NCBI GenBank assembly: GCA_016716325.1
Contig: JADJWO010000001.1
Coordinates: 868,001 to 932,000, forward strand
Direction: 5' to 3'
DNA length: 64,000 nt
From: Nitrosomonadales bacterium
Lineage (GTDB): Bacteria > Pseudomonadota > Gammaproteobacteria > Burkholderiales > Gallionellaceae
A program made the position numbers and the translations under genes. The notes under the pieces are model-generated. The model searched no databases. It saw nothing but the letters and a program-made list of their open reading frames with translations, and had not been told where the DNA came from. The stretch's first letter is position 1. Each line of letters starts with the position of its first letter. This document shows positions 33,312 through 43,433 of the stretch, one piece after another.

Positions 33312-34802
33312 CTACAACGGTAATTTGGAACGCGCCACATGCACCAGCAGATCGTTCACCGACACATGCATGATTTCGCTGAACGGCAAGGGATACAGCC
33401 CCATGCCCAGGACGGTGATCGCAAGGATCGCGAAGATCACCTTTTCGCGCATGTTCAAGTCGGTCAGCTCGGCGACATGCGGGTTCGCCACCGCACCGAA
33501 GATCACGCGCTTGTACATCCACAATGTATAGGCCGCACCGAAGATCAGCGTGGTCGCGGCAGCAAACGCGTACCAGAAGTTCGCTTTCACCGCGCCGAGG
33601 ATCACCATGAATTCGCCGACGAAACCGCTGGTACCGGGCAAGCCGCTGTTGGCCATCGCGAACAGCATGAAGAACGCCGCAAACACCGGCATGCTGTTGA
33701 CTACGCCGCCGTAATCGGCGATCTGGCGGGAGTGCAGGCGGTCATACAACACACCGATGCACAGGAACAGCGCGCCGGATACGAAACCGTGCGAGATCAT
33801 CTGCAGCAACGCACCTTCCATGCCGTAGGCGTTGAAGATGAAGAAGCCCAGCGTGACGAAGCCCATGTGCGAAATGGAAGAATAGGCAACCAGCTTTTTC
33901 ATGTCGCTCTGCATCAGCGCTACCAGGCCGATGTACACCACCGCGATCAGCGACAGCGCGATCATCATCCAGGCCAGCTTGTGACTGGCATCCGGCACGA
34001 TCGGCATGGAGAAGCGCAGGAAGCCGTAGGCGCCCACCTTCAGCATGATCGCCGCCAGCACCACCGAGCCTCCGGTCGGCGCTTCCACGTGCGCATCCGG
34101 CAACCAGGTGTGCACCGGGAACATCGGCACCTTGACTGCGAAAGCGAAGAAGAAGGCGATGAAGATCAGGATCTGCGCCATCATCGGGATCTCGACCTGA
34201 TGGAAGTCGAGGATGGAGAAACTGCCGCCGGACTGGTTGTACAGGTAGATCAGCGCGACCAGCATCAGCAACGAGCCGAGCAAGGTATACAGGAAGAACT
34301 TGATTGCCGCATACACGCGGTTCGCGCCGCCCCACACGCCGATGATCAGGAACATCGGGATCAGCATCGCTTCCCAGAACACATAGAACAGTACGGCGTC
34401 CAGCGCCGCGAATACGCCGATCATGATGCCGGACATGATCAGGAAGGACGCCATGTATTGTGCGACGCGCTTCTCGATCACCTGCCAGCCGGCCAGTACC
34501 ACGAGAGGGGTGAAGAAGGCGGTCAGCAGGATGAACAGCACCGAGATGCCGTCCACGCCAAGGTAATAGTGGATATTGAAACGGGCGATCCAGTCGTGCA
34601 GTTCGACGAACTGCATCTCCGAAGTGTTGGTGACGAAACCGGTATACAAGGGGATGGTGACCAGGAAGCCGAGCACCGACCCGACCATGGCCAGCATGCG
34701 CGCCAGCGGGGCGTTCTTGTCGTCGCCGGTGGCCAGCACCAGAACGCCGAAGATGATCGGCAACCAGATTGCGACGCTAATGATGGGTAATCCGAAAATC
34801 AT
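33312..34802 (-). CDS. nuoM: NADH-quinone oxidoreductase subunit M
   Basis: 496 residues, antiporter-like membrane subunit. The key glutamate and lysine regions are recognisable in FWEAMLIPMFLIIG and KVPMFPVHTWLPDAHVEAPT. It forms the second distal proton channel of complex I, between NuoL and NuoN. Gaps to nuoL (11 bp) and nuoN (19 bp) fit co-transcription. Confidence 0.96.
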   Translation of the reverse strand: MIFGLPIISVAIWLPIIFGVLVLATGDDKNAPLARMLAMVGSVLGFLVTIPLYTGFVTNTSEMQFVELHDWIARFNIHYYLGVDGISVLFILLTAFFTPLVVLAGWQVIEKRVAQYMASFLIMSGIMIGVFAALDAVLFYVFWEAMLIPMFLIIGVWGGANRVYAAIKFFLYTLLGSLLMLVALIYLYNQSGGSFSILDFHQVEIPMMAQILIFIAFFFAFAVKVPMFPVHTWLPDAHVEAPTGGSVVLAAIMLKVGAYGFLRFSMPIVPDASHKLAWMMIALSLIAVVYIGLVALMQSDMKKLVAYSSISHMGFVTLGFFIFNAYGMEGALLQMISHGFVSGALFLCIGVLYDRLHSRQIADYGGVVNSMPVFAAFFMLFAMANSGLPGTSGFVGEFMVILGAVKANFWYAFAAATTLIFGAAYTLWMYKRVIFGAVANPHVAELTDLNMREKVIFAILAITVLGMGLYPLPFSEIMHVSVNDLLVHVARSKLPL

Positions 34803-34813
34803 GCTGTCATTCC

Positions 34814-36832
34814 TTATTCAAACCAGTTGCGTACGGTCAGCAGCACGAACACGCCGATGATCATCGAGAACGCATAGTGATAGATATAGCCGGACTGTAG
34901 ATAGCGGATCACGCCGGAGAACGCGCCAACCAGCCTTGCCGACCCGTTCACGATCCAGCCGTCGATCAGTTTCACGTCGCCGAACTTCCACAATACGTTG
35001 CTCACGCCGCGTGCGCCTCCGGCGAAGAACCAGTCGTTGAAGCGGTCGAAGTAGTATTTTTCGTCCAGCACGGTGTAGATGAACTGGAAGCGTTTCTTGA
35101 TCGCGGCCGGGATGTCCGGACGCTTCAGGTAGAACCAGGCCGAGCTGCCGACGCCGGCCACGGCCAGCCAGAACGGCAGGGTGGTCAGTGCATGCAGCGC
35201 CATGGCAAAGGCGCCGTGGAATTCCTCGTGCAATTCGTGCATCGTCGGATGCGCCTCGGAGATGAAGATCGCATCACCGAAATAGCTGCCGTACAGCATC
35301 GGCTCGATGGTGATGAATCCGATCAGCACCGACGGAAAGGCCAGCAACACCAGCGGCAACCAGACCACCCACGGGGTCTCGTGCGGTTTCTGTCCCGGCG
35401 CCAGACCGTGATGATGGTCAGCCGACACTTCCTCATCGTCATGGTCGCCCTCGTGGTCGTGATGATCCTTGCCGAAACGTTCCTCGCCGTGGAACACGAG
35501 GAAGTACATGCGGAAGGAATAGAACGCAGTGACGAACACGCCGGCCACGACCGCCGCATAGGCGAAGCCGGAACCGGGCAGATGTGACAACCCGACCGCC
35601 TCGATGATGCTGTCCTTGGAATAGAAGCCGGAGAAGAACGGCGTGCCAATCAGGGCAAGTGAACCGATTAGCGAGGTGATCCAGGTGATCGGCATGTATT
35701 TGCGCAGACCGCCCATGTTGCGGATGTCCTGGTCGTGGTGCATGGCGATGATCACGCTACCGGCAGCCAGGAACAGCAGGGCCTTGAAGAAAGCGTGGGT
35801 CATCAGGTGGAAGATGGCCACCGAATAGGCCGATGCACCCAGTGCCACGGTCATGTAGCCGAGCTGGGACAGCGTGGAATAGGCGATCACGCGCTTGATG
35901 TCGTTCTGGATGATGCCGAGGAAACCCATGAACAGGGCGGTGATGGCACCGATGACCATGATCACGGACAGGGCCGTATCGGACAGTTCGTACAGCGGCG
36001 ACATGCGGGCCACCATGAAGATTCCGGCAGTCACCATGGTCGCGGCATGGATCAGTGCGGAGATCGGGGTCGGGCCTTCCATCGAGTCGGGCAACCAGAC
36101 ATGCAGCGGGAACTGTGCCGATTTGCCCATCGCACCGATGAACAGCAGGATGCAGATGGCGGTGAGCAGGTTCCAGCTCACGCCGGGGATAGGCGCGACA
36201 TCTTCGGCATGGCTGGCTGCAGTGGCGAACACCGCCGCGTAATCCAGTGTACCGAAAACCATCAGCACCAGGCCGATGCCGAGCAGGAAGCCGAAATCGC
36301 CGACACGGTTGACCAGGAAGGCCTTCAGGTTGGCGTAGATCGCGGTCGGGCGGGTGTACCAGAAACCGATCAGCAGATAGGACACCAGGCCCACCGCTTC
36401 CCAACCGAAGAACAGCTGCATGAAGTTATTGGCCATCACCAGCATCAGCATGGAGAAGGTGAACAGCGAGATGTAGCTGAAGAAACGGGTGTAGCCCGGG
36501 TCTTCCTGCATGTAGCCGATGGTATAGATATGCACCATCAGTGACACGAAGGTCACCACCAGCATCATCATCACGGTCAGGCGGTCGATCAGGAAGCCGA
36601 CCTGGAAACTGGTGTCGCCGGAAGTCAGCCAGGTATAGACCGGGCCGTTGAAGGTATTGCCGGCCATCACATCCTGATAGATGGCAACCGAGGCGAAGAA
36701 GGACACCGCCACCAGCGCGATGGTGATGCGATGCGACCAGACGCGCCCCAGCAGATTGCCGAACAATCCGGCAGCGATCGCGCCGACCAGCGGAGCCAGT
36801 GGTACCAACAGATACATATTCTGCATAGTCAT
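34814..36832 (-). CDS. nuoL: NADH-quinone oxidoreductase subunit L
   Basis: 672 residues, the most distal antiporter-like subunit. Channel segments FFGWEAVGLVSYLLIGFW and KSAQFPLHVWLPDSMEGPTP are present. The C-terminal part should include the long lateral helix and its anchor helix. A His/Asp/Glu-rich cytoplasmic or periplasmic loop lies around residues 454-480 (FGKDHHDHEGDHDDEE); I regard such loops as common in betaproteobacterial NuoL. It sits 5 bp behind nuoK. Confidence 0.96.
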   Translation of the reverse strand: MTMQNMYLLVPLAPLVGAIAAGLFGNLLGRVWSHRITIALVAVSFFASVAIYQDVMAGNTFNGPVYTWLTSGDTSFQVGFLIDRLTVMMMLVVTFVSLMVHIYTIGYMQEDPGYTRFFSYISLFTFSMLMLVMANNFMQLFFGWEAVGLVSYLLIGFWYTRPTAIYANLKAFLVNRVGDFGFLLGIGLVLMVFGTLDYAAVFATAASHAEDVAPIPGVSWNLLTAICILLFIGAMGKSAQFPLHVWLPDSMEGPTPISALIHAATMVTAGIFMVARMSPLYELSDTALSVIMVIGAITALFMGFLGIIQNDIKRVIAYSTLSQLGYMTVALGASAYSVAIFHLMTHAFFKALLFLAAGSVIIAMHHDQDIRNMGGLRKYMPITWITSLIGSLALIGTPFFSGFYSKDSIIEAVGLSHLPGSGFAYAAVVAGVFVTAFYSFRMYFLVFHGEERFGKDHHDHEGDHDDEEVSADHHHGLAPGQKPHETPWVVWLPLVLLAFPSVLIGFITIEPMLYGSYFGDAIFISEAHPTMHELHEEFHGAFAMALHALTTLPFWLAVAGVGSSAWFYLKRPDIPAAIKKRFQFIYTVLDEKYYFDRFNDWFFAGGARGVSNVLWKFGDVKLIDGWIVNGSARLVGAFSGVIRYLQSGYIYHYAFSMIIGVFVLLTVRNWFE

Positions 36833-36837
36833 GCCTA

Positions 36838-37143
36838 TTACCCTTTCAGGCTGTCCAGATCGTCAACGTTGATGGTGTTCAGGTTACGGAACAGCACCAC
36901 CAGTATTGCCAGACCAATGGCCGCTTCGGCGGCAGCTACGGTCAGGATGAAGAATACGAAGATCTGCCCGGCGGTGTCGTTCAGGTAATGCGAGAACGCC
37001 ACGAAGTTGGTGTTCACTGCGAGCAGCATCATCTCGATCGCCATCAGCAGCACGATCAGGTTCTTGCGGTTCAGGAAAATGCCGACCACGCTGATGGCGA
37101 ACAGCAAGGCACTCAGTACCAGATAATGTGAAAGGGTCAACAT
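36838..37143 (-). CDS. nuoK: NADH-quinone oxidoreductase subunit K
   Basis: 101 residues with three membrane helices. The two membrane glutamates of the E-channel are visible in LLMAIEMMLLAVN and VAAAEAAIGLAILV. It has the normal length of the family and lies between nuoJ and nuoL, as in the standard operon. Confidence 0.96.
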   Translation of the reverse strand: MLTLSHYLVLSALLFAISVVGIFLNRKNLIVLLMAIEMMLLAVNTNFVAFSHYLNDTAGQIFVFFILTVAAAEAAIGLAILVVLFRNLNTINVDDLDSLKG

Positions 37144-37166
37144 ATGGCTTTTCTCGCTCCCTCGGA

Positions 37167-37784
37167 TTAGTTTGCCGCCTGGTCTTTACGCTCGGCCTTC
37201 ATCGGCACGATGCGCAGGCGGTCCGCTTTCTTGACTGCAACCTGTTCTCCCACCACCTGCGACTTGGCATCCTTGCGGCGGCGCAGGGTCAGTGCGATGG
37301 CAGCCACCATCGCCACCAGCAGGATCACGGCAGCGATCTCGAACGGATACACATAGTCGGTGTAGATCAGCCTGCCCAGTTCCTTGGTATTGCTGTAATC
37401 CGCAGCATGCTTGATGGCCGTCGCGCGGCCGGTCGCCTCGGGAGAGCCCAGCACCCAGACCATCTCTATCGCCATCAGGCTCGCCAGTGCCGCGCCGAAT
37501 GGCAGCCAGCGCCAGAAATCTTCGCGCAACCGGATCAGGTTGATGTCCAGCATCATCACCACGAACAGGAACAGCACCATCACCGCGCCCACATAAACCA
37601 GCACCAGCGTGATGGCGAGGAACTCGGCTTCCAGCAGTATCCATATGCCGGACGAACTGATGAACGCCAGCACCAGGAACAGTACCGCATGCACCGGGTT
37701 GCGTGCGGTAATCACGCGCAAGGCCGCAAAGATGGTCAGCGCGGCAAACACATAAAACACGACGGTCTCGAAATTCATTGACAT
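37167..37784 (-). CDS. nuoJ: NADH-quinone oxidoreductase subunit J
   Basis: 205 residues with five membrane helices (for example FYVFAALTIFAALRVI and LVYVGAVMVLFLFVVMMLDI). The flexible third helix of NuoJ is important for coupling electron transfer to proton pumping. A polar C-terminal tail of about 35 residues follows. The ATG at 37784 and the one two codons later are both possible. It starts 6 bp after the nuoI stop. Confidence 0.95.
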   Translation of the reverse strand: MSMNFETVVFYVFAALTIFAALRVITARNPVHAVLFLVLAFISSSGIWILLEAEFLAITLVLVYVGAVMVLFLFVVMMLDINLIRLREDFWRWLPFGAALASLMAIEMVWVLGSPEATGRATAIKHAADYSNTKELGRLIYTDYVYPFEIAAVILLVAMVAAIALTLRRRKDAKSQVVGEQVAVKKADRLRIVPMKAERKDQAAN

Positions 37785-37790
37785 ACCCTC

Positions 37791-38279
37791 TTATCGGTAC
37801 TTGGCATCGGCTGCCCGATCCTTGGCGATCTGTTCTTCGTACTTGTCGCCATTCGCCAGCAACATGGCCTTGGTGTAATACAGGTCGCCGCGTTTTTCAC
37901 CGTGGTACTCGAACACACGGGTTTCGACGATCGCATCGACCGGGCAGGATTCCTCGCAAAATCCGCAGAAGATGCATTTGGTCAGATCGATGTCGTATTG
38001 CGTGGTGCGGCGTGTGCCGTCATCCCGCTCCGCCACCTCGATCTTGATCGCCAGCGCCGGGCAGACCGCTTCGCACAATTTGCAGGCGATGCAACGTTCT
38101 TCCCCGTTGGCATAGCGGCGTTGCGCGTGCAAACCGCGGAAACGGAAGCTCTGCGGTGTCTTCTCTTCCGGGTATTGCACAGTGATCTTGCGCGCGAAGA
38201 AATAGCGCCCGGTCAGCGCCATGCCCTTCACCAGTTCGTAGAGCAGGAAGGTTTCGAAGAATTTCTTGATTGCTTGCAT
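37791..38279 (-). CDS. nuoI: NADH-quinone oxidoreductase subunit I
   Basis: 162 residues, a peripheral-arm ferredoxin-like subunit. It has two complete [4Fe-4S] motifs: C63-x2-C66-x2-C69-x3-C73 and C102-x2-C105-x2-C108-x3-C112. These are clusters N6a and N6b, which pass electrons to N2 in NuoB. I chose the ATG at 38279 because AGGAG precedes it and longer starts run into the nuoH region. Confidence 0.96.
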   Translation of the reverse strand: MQAIKKFFETFLLYELVKGMALTGRYFFARKITVQYPEEKTPQSFRFRGLHAQRRYANGEERCIACKLCEAVCPALAIKIEVAERDDGTRRTTQYDIDLTKCIFCGFCEESCPVDAIVETRVFEYHGEKRGDLYYTKAMLLANGDKYEEQIAKDRAADAKYR

Positions 38280-38296
38280 AGTCGTCTCCTCCGCCC

Positions 38297-39337
38297 TTAC
38301 CAAACCCAGAGCGGGGTCTGCATCCAGGCGGCAATCACCACCACCCATATGATGGTCAGCGGAATGAATATTTTCCAGCCCAGCCGCATCAACTGGTCAT
38401 AGCGATAGCGCGGGAAGGTCGCCCGGAACCACAGGAACAGGAACAGGATGAACGACACCTTGCCCAGCAGCCAGATAAAGCTGTCCGGCAGGAACGGCAA
38501 CGGCGACAACCATCCGCCCATGAACATGATCGACGTGAGGAACGCGATCAGGATCATGTTGGCGTATTCGGCAAGGAAGAACAGCGCGAACGCCATGCCG
38601 GAATATTCCACGTGGAAGCCCGCCACGATCTCGGACTCGCCTTCGGCCATATCGAAAGGTGCCCGGTTGGTTTCCGCCACGCCAGAGATCAGGTACACGA
38701 GGAACATCGGGAACAGCGGGATCAGATACCAGTTCAGCAGGCCGAAATTGCCCTGCTGCCCGCGCACGATGTCGCCCAGATTCATGCTCTGCGAGGCCAT
38801 CAATACGCACACCAGCGCAAAGCCCATCGCGATCTCGTATGAAACGATCTGCGCCGCGGAACGCACTGCGCCAAGGAAGGCATATTTCGAGTTGGACGCC
38901 CAACCCGAGATGATGATGCCGTACACGCCCAGCGAAGTCATCGCCAGCAGGTACAGAAGCCCGGCGTTGACGTCGGCCAGCACCACACCGTCGTCGAATG
39001 GAACGACCGCCCAAGCGGCCAGTGCCGGCGCCAATGCCATGACCGGGGCTATCACGAACAGGAACTTGTTCGAGCCGGTTGGAACGATGATTTCCTTGAA
39101 TAACAGTTTCACGCCGTCGGCGATCGGCTGTAGCAGACCGAAATAACCGACGCGATTCGGGCCGATGCGGATTTGCATGTAGCCGATCACTTTGCGTTCG
39201 GCCAGGGTCAGGTAAGCGACGGCGCCCATGATGGGCAACACGATGACCATGATCTTCACCAGTGTCCAGACCGGCAGCCATGCCGGGCCGAGCAGATTCT
39301 GGCCGGTTTGTTGTAGCATCTGCAACAGTTCCATCAT
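38297..39337 (-). CDS. nuoH: NADH-quinone oxidoreductase subunit H
   Basis: 346 residues, eight membrane helices. It forms part of the quinone chamber at the junction with the peripheral arm. The family segment GPNRVGYFGLLQPIADGVKL and the cytoplasmic loop with NRAPFDMAEGESEIVAGFHV are present. The start (MM, 39337 or 39334) overlaps the nuoG stop by 4 bp. Confidence 0.96.
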   Translation of the reverse strand: MMELLQMLQQTGQNLLGPAWLPVWTLVKIMVIVLPIMGAVAYLTLAERKVIGYMQIRIGPNRVGYFGLLQPIADGVKLLFKEIIVPTGSNKFLFVIAPVMALAPALAAWAVVPFDDGVVLADVNAGLLYLLAMTSLGVYGIIISGWASNSKYAFLGAVRSAAQIVSYEIAMGFALVCVLMASQSMNLGDIVRGQQGNFGLLNWYLIPLFPMFLVYLISGVAETNRAPFDMAEGESEIVAGFHVEYSGMAFALFFLAEYANMILIAFLTSIMFMGGWLSPLPFLPDSFIWLLGKVSFILFLFLWFRATFPRYRYDQLMRLGWKIFIPLTIIWVVVIAAWMQTPLWVW

Positions 39338-41670
39338 GCGCGCTCCACCGTGATCGTTCCAAACATCGCGCCCAGTTCCGCCGTAGCTGGATGACCCGCT
39401 GCCACGCGCGCAGTATGCGCCGGCAGGTGGTCGTTCGCTTGTACGGTCAGACGCACGCTGGCGTTACCCTGACTGACTTTGACTGTATCGCCGGGCTGCA
39501 CGCCCAGTCTCTGCAATTCGCTGCCATGCATCATCACGCACGGAACCGCCGCATCGCTGGTTTTCTGCAGGGAAGCGGCACGGCGAACCACCGCATCGGT
39601 AGAGTAGATGGGCACATCGCTGACGCGCTGCAGACCATCGACCTTGCCGGTCGGGATTTGCGACACGACGCCATCGATATGATTGTTCAGCCTGCCAGGC
39701 ACATCCTGCAGCGCGGCTATTTCATCGCGCACCGCTTCGCTGGAAGCGTAATCGAATCCCGATACATTGAGCAGATTGCCCAGTACACGCAACACTTTCC
39801 ATGCCGGACGCGCTTCGCCGAGCGGCTTGACCGCGCCCTTGAAACTCTGCACACGCCCTTCGGTACTGACGAAGGTGCCGGAAGTCTCGGTGAACGGCGC
39901 GATCGGCAGCAGCACATCGGCATACTCGGTCGCGCCATGCTTGAATGCGGACATCGCAACGACCAGTGCGTTCTTCATCGCCGCAGCAGCCTGCTGTGGA
40001 TCGTGCATATCCAGTTCCGCCTCGACGTTCAGCAACAGATAGGCCTTGCGCGGGGATGCCAGCATCTGCGCGGCATTCATGCCCTGCGCGCCGGCACCGA
40101 ACGGAACGGCTCCCGCCAGGTAGCCACCGACACTGTTCGCCGCTTCGCCGAGGAAGCCGAACCGCCCGCCGCACAGTACGGCGATCTGTTCCGCCAGCAT
40201 GGCGAACTGCGCAGCCTGCGGATGTTGTTGCGCAAAATCGCCAAGCAGCACTGCGACGCGTTCGCCACCAGCCAGGCTTCTGGCAATGGCCGTGGCCTCG
40301 CTGCCTGCAACGATATCCTGTACGCCCTGCGCCGTTGTTTGCTTCTCGGCCGCAAGCGCCTTCAGTATCTGCGCCAGCATGTTCGGCAATTCGCTCGGCG
40401 CAACGATGGCCTTGTTGGCGACCGGCATCAGCAAATCGTCATCGCTGGCGTGCACGATATTGGCCTGCGCGCCCCCCTTGACTGTCTGGCGAATACGTTG
40501 CGCCAGCACCGGATGATCCTTGCGCAGGAAACTGCCGGCAATCAGGAAACGGTCACAGCCACTGATGTCGGCGACCGCCATGCCCAGCCACGGTGCGCCG
40601 GCCTGTTTACCGTCGGCACTGAAATCGGACTGGCGCAAACGGAAATCGATGTTGCTGCTACCGATGCCGCGCATGAGCTTCTGCAACAGGTACAGCTCTT
40701 CCACGGTGCTATGCGGCGTGGCCAGTGCGGCAACCTGATCGACACCCGTATCGCTGGCGATCTGGCGCAGGGCGTTGGCGACATATTCAAGTGCCATCTG
40801 CCATTCCACTTCCAGCCATTTTCCGTCCTGCTTGACCATCGGCTTGGTGAGCCGTTCCGGCGCATTCAACCCCTCATAACTGAAGCGATCCCTGTCGGAG
40901 ATCCAGCATTCGTTGATGGATTCATTCTCGATCGGCGTGACGCGCATCACCTTGTTATTCTTCACATGTACGGCCAGATTCGAACCCAGGCCATCATGCG
41001 GGCTGACCGATTTGCGCCGCGACAATTCCCAGGAACGCGCGGTATAACGGAACGGCTTGCTGGTCAGCGCACCGACCGGACACAGATCGATCATGTTGCC
41101 GGACAGCTCGGAATCCACCGTGCTGTTCACAAAGCTCATGATCTCCGCATGCTCACTGCGGTTGGCCATCCCCAGCTCCATGATGCCGGCGATCTCCTGG
41201 CCGAAACGCACGCAGCGCGTGCACTGGATGCAGCGGCTCATTTCTTCGGTGGATACCAGCGCGCCGATATCCTTGCCCATCACGACACGCTTCTCTTCGG
41301 TATAGCGCGAAGCACTGTCCCCATAACCGACAGCGATATCCTGCAACAGGCATTCACCGCCCTGGTCGCAGATCGGGCAATCCAGCGGGTGATTGATCAA
41401 CAGGAACTCCATCACGCCCTGCTGCGCCTTGACTGCCATTTTGGAATGCGTATGGACTTTCATTCCGTCCGAGACGGGTGTCGCACAGGCAGGCAGCGGC
41501 TTGGGCACTTTTTCCACTTCCACCAGGCACATCCGGCAATTCGCCGAAAGCGAAAGTTTTTTGTGGTAGCAAAAATGGGGAATATAGATGCCCGCCTTAT
41601 GGGCGGCATCCATTACCGTGGAACCGTGTTCCGTCTCGACCAGCTTGCCATCAATTTCAATGTTGATCAT
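39334..41670 (-). CDS. nuoG: NADH-quinone oxidoreductase subunit G
   Basis: 778 residues, the largest peripheral subunit. The N-terminal [2Fe-2S] ligands are C34, C45, C48 and C62. The His-ligated [4Fe-4S] site is H94, C98, C101, C107, and a second [4Fe-4S] site is C147, C150, C153, C197. The rest is a molybdopterin-oxidoreductase-like domain without a catalytic role in complex I. Length is shorter than in E. coli (about 900) and typical of betaproteobacteria, from memory. It overlaps nuoH by 4 bp. Confidence 0.95.
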   Translation of the reverse strand: MINIEIDGKLVETEHGSTVMDAAHKAGIYIPHFCYHKKLSLSANCRMCLVEVEKVPKPLPACATPVSDGMKVHTHSKMAVKAQQGVMEFLLINHPLDCPICDQGGECLLQDIAVGYGDSASRYTEEKRVVMGKDIGALVSTEEMSRCIQCTRCVRFGQEIAGIMELGMANRSEHAEIMSFVNSTVDSELSGNMIDLCPVGALTSKPFRYTARSWELSRRKSVSPHDGLGSNLAVHVKNNKVMRVTPIENESINECWISDRDRFSYEGLNAPERLTKPMVKQDGKWLEVEWQMALEYVANALRQIASDTGVDQVAALATPHSTVEELYLLQKLMRGIGSSNIDFRLRQSDFSADGKQAGAPWLGMAVADISGCDRFLIAGSFLRKDHPVLAQRIRQTVKGGAQANIVHASDDDLLMPVANKAIVAPSELPNMLAQILKALAAEKQTTAQGVQDIVAGSEATAIARSLAGGERVAVLLGDFAQQHPQAAQFAMLAEQIAVLCGGRFGFLGEAANSVGGYLAGAVPFGAGAQGMNAAQMLASPRKAYLLLNVEAELDMHDPQQAAAAMKNALVVAMSAFKHGATEYADVLLPIAPFTETSGTFVSTEGRVQSFKGAVKPLGEARPAWKVLRVLGNLLNVSGFDYASSEAVRDEIAALQDVPGRLNNHIDGVVSQIPTGKVDGLQRVSDVPIYSTDAVVRRAASLQKTSDAAVPCVMMHGSELQRLGVQPGDTVKVSQGNASVRLTVQANDHLPAHTARVAAGHPATAELGAMFGTITVERA

Positions 41671-41691
41671 TGCTCACCTAACCCGTCAGAC

Positions 41692-42957
41692 TTACACCAA
41701 GCAGCGCTTGTGTTCGATGTGATATTCAAATTCGTCACGGAAATGCCTGAGCATGCCCTGCACCGGCCACACTGCCGCTTCGCCCAACGCGCAGATGGTG
41801 CGCCCGGCGATGTTATCCCCGACACTCAACAACAGATCCAGATCCTCCTTGCGGCCTTCGCCGTGCTCGATACGATGCACGACGCGATACAGCCAACCGG
41901 TGCCTTCACGGCACGGCGTGCACTGTCCGCACGATTCCTCATGGTAGAAATACGCCAGACGTTCAAGCGCGCGCACCATGCAGACGGTCTCGTCCATCAC
42001 GATGACCGCGCCGCTGCCCAGACCGGAACCCGCCTTGGAGATCGAGTCGTAGTCCATGGTCAGATCCATCATGATCTCGCCGGGCACCACCGGCATCGAC
42101 GAGCCCCCCGGGATGACTCCTTTGAGCTTGTGTCCGTTGCGCACGCCGCCCGCCATCTCCAGCAGTTCGCTGAACGGCGTACCCATCCCCACCTCGAAAT
42201 TGCCGGGATTATTCACATGGCCGGACACGGAAAACAGCTTGGTACCGCCATTGTTCGGCTTGCCCAGTTCGAGGAACTTCTTGCCGCCATTGTTGATGAT
42301 GTACGGGATGCTGGCGAAGGTCTCGGTGTTGTTGATGGTGGTCGGCTTGCCGTACAGGCCGAAGGTGGCCGGGAACGGGGGTTTGAAGCGCGGCTGTCCT
42401 TTCTTGCCTTCGATGGACTCGAGCAGCGCCGTCTCCTCGCCACAGATATATGCACCGTAGCCCAGATGATTGTGCAGATCGAAATCGAATCCCAGACCCA
42501 TGATGTTGTTGCCAAGGTAGCCGGCTTCGCGCGCGATCTCGCACGCCTCTTCCATGCGCTGGTATGCCTCGAAGATCTCGCCATGCACATAGTTATAGCC
42601 GGTCTTCACGCCCATGGTATAGGCGGCGATCGCCATGCCCTCGATCAGCAGATGCGGGTTGTAGAGCAGGATATCCCAGTCCTTGCAGGTGCCCGGCTCA
42701 CCCTCGTCGGTGTTGCAGACAATGTATTTGTCGCCCTGATAATTCTTGGGCATGAAGCTCCATTTCAATCCGGTCGGGAAGCCGGCGCCGCCGCGTCCGC
42801 GCAACGCCGACAGCTTGACTTCGGCGATGATCGCATCGGGGGACATCTTCGTGGTCAGCACCTTGCGCAGCGCCTGATAGCCGCCGACCTTGAGGTAATT
42901 TTCCAGCGTCCATGGCTGGTCGAAATCCATCGTGGTTTGGGTAACCGGGCCTCTCAT
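41692..42957 (-). CDS. nuoF: NADH-quinone oxidoreductase subunit F
   Basis: 421 residues, the NADH-oxidising flavoprotein. The FMN/NADH-binding glycine segment RGRGGAGFPTGLKW is at residues 53-66. The [4Fe-4S] cluster N3 ligands are C343, C346, C349 (SCGQCTPC) and C389. Electrons enter complex I here. The start overlaps the nuoE stop by 4 bp. Confidence 0.96.
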   Translation of the reverse strand: MRGPVTQTTMDFDQPWTLENYLKVGGYQALRKVLTTKMSPDAIIAEVKLSALRGRGGAGFPTGLKWSFMPKNYQGDKYIVCNTDEGEPGTCKDWDILLYNPHLLIEGMAIAAYTMGVKTGYNYVHGEIFEAYQRMEEACEIAREAGYLGNNIMGLGFDFDLHNHLGYGAYICGEETALLESIEGKKGQPRFKPPFPATFGLYGKPTTINNTETFASIPYIINNGGKKFLELGKPNNGGTKLFSVSGHVNNPGNFEVGMGTPFSELLEMAGGVRNGHKLKGVIPGGSSMPVVPGEIMMDLTMDYDSISKAGSGLGSGAVIVMDETVCMVRALERLAYFYHEESCGQCTPCREGTGWLYRVVHRIEHGEGRKEDLDLLLSVGDNIAGRTICALGEAAVWPVQGMLRHFRDEFEYHIEHKRCLV

Positions 42958-43433
42958 GATTTATCCAATTCCGCCAAGATTTGATCGATCTTCTCTTTGC
43001 TCAAACGCCCGCAAAGCCGCTTGTTGTTCACGGTGAACAGCGGCGCATCCTTGCATGCGCCCATGCATTCGCCTTCGCGCAGACCGTATTTTCCGTCCGC
43101 AGTCACCTCGCCCAGCCCGATGCCCAGCTTCGACTCCAGATAGGCCACCGTGTCACCCGCGCCGCACAGCGTGCAGGACAGGTTGGTGCAGACAGTGATG
43201 GTGGTCTTGCCCATCGGCTTAAGGTTGTACATGTGGTAGAAGGTCGCCACTTCGTACACCGCCATCTTCGGCATGCCCAGATAGACAGCGACATCGGCCA
43301 TATCGTCGGTGGAGATCCATCCCTTCTCGTCCTGCACGAAGCGCAACGCCGCCATCACGGCCGATTGCTTCTGGTCAGCCGGATATTTCTTCAGCTCGCG
43401 GTTGATTTGAGCCTGTATTTGTTCGGATAACAT
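42954..43433 (-). CDS. nuoE: NADH-quinone oxidoreductase subunit E
   Basis: 159 residues with a thioredoxin-like fold. The [2Fe-2S] cluster N1a ligands are C82, C87, C123 and C127 (VCTNLSC, GECMGAC). It works with NuoF in the NADH dehydrogenase module. It begins at the base where the nuoD stop ends, and overlaps nuoF by 4 bp. Confidence 0.96.
   Translation of the reverse strand: MLSEQIQAQINRELKKYPADQKQSAVMAALRFVQDEKGWISTDDMADVAVYLGMPKMAVYEVATFYHMYNLKPMGKTTITVCTNLSCTLCGAGDTVAYLESKLGIGLGEVTADGKYGLREGECMGACKDAPLFTVNNKRLCGRLSKEKIDQILAELDKS

Noticed and set aside
31838..36544. Long plus-strand open frames opposite nuoN, nuoM and nuoL, rich in His, Gln and Asp
   Set aside because: They are mirror frames of membrane-protein codons; no start signals or family motifs.
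39262..42984. Plus-strand open frame of 1240 codons opposite nuoG and nuoF
   Set aside because: It is antisense to two unmistakable complex I genes. The long frame results from high GC content and codon bias, and its translation resembles no protein.
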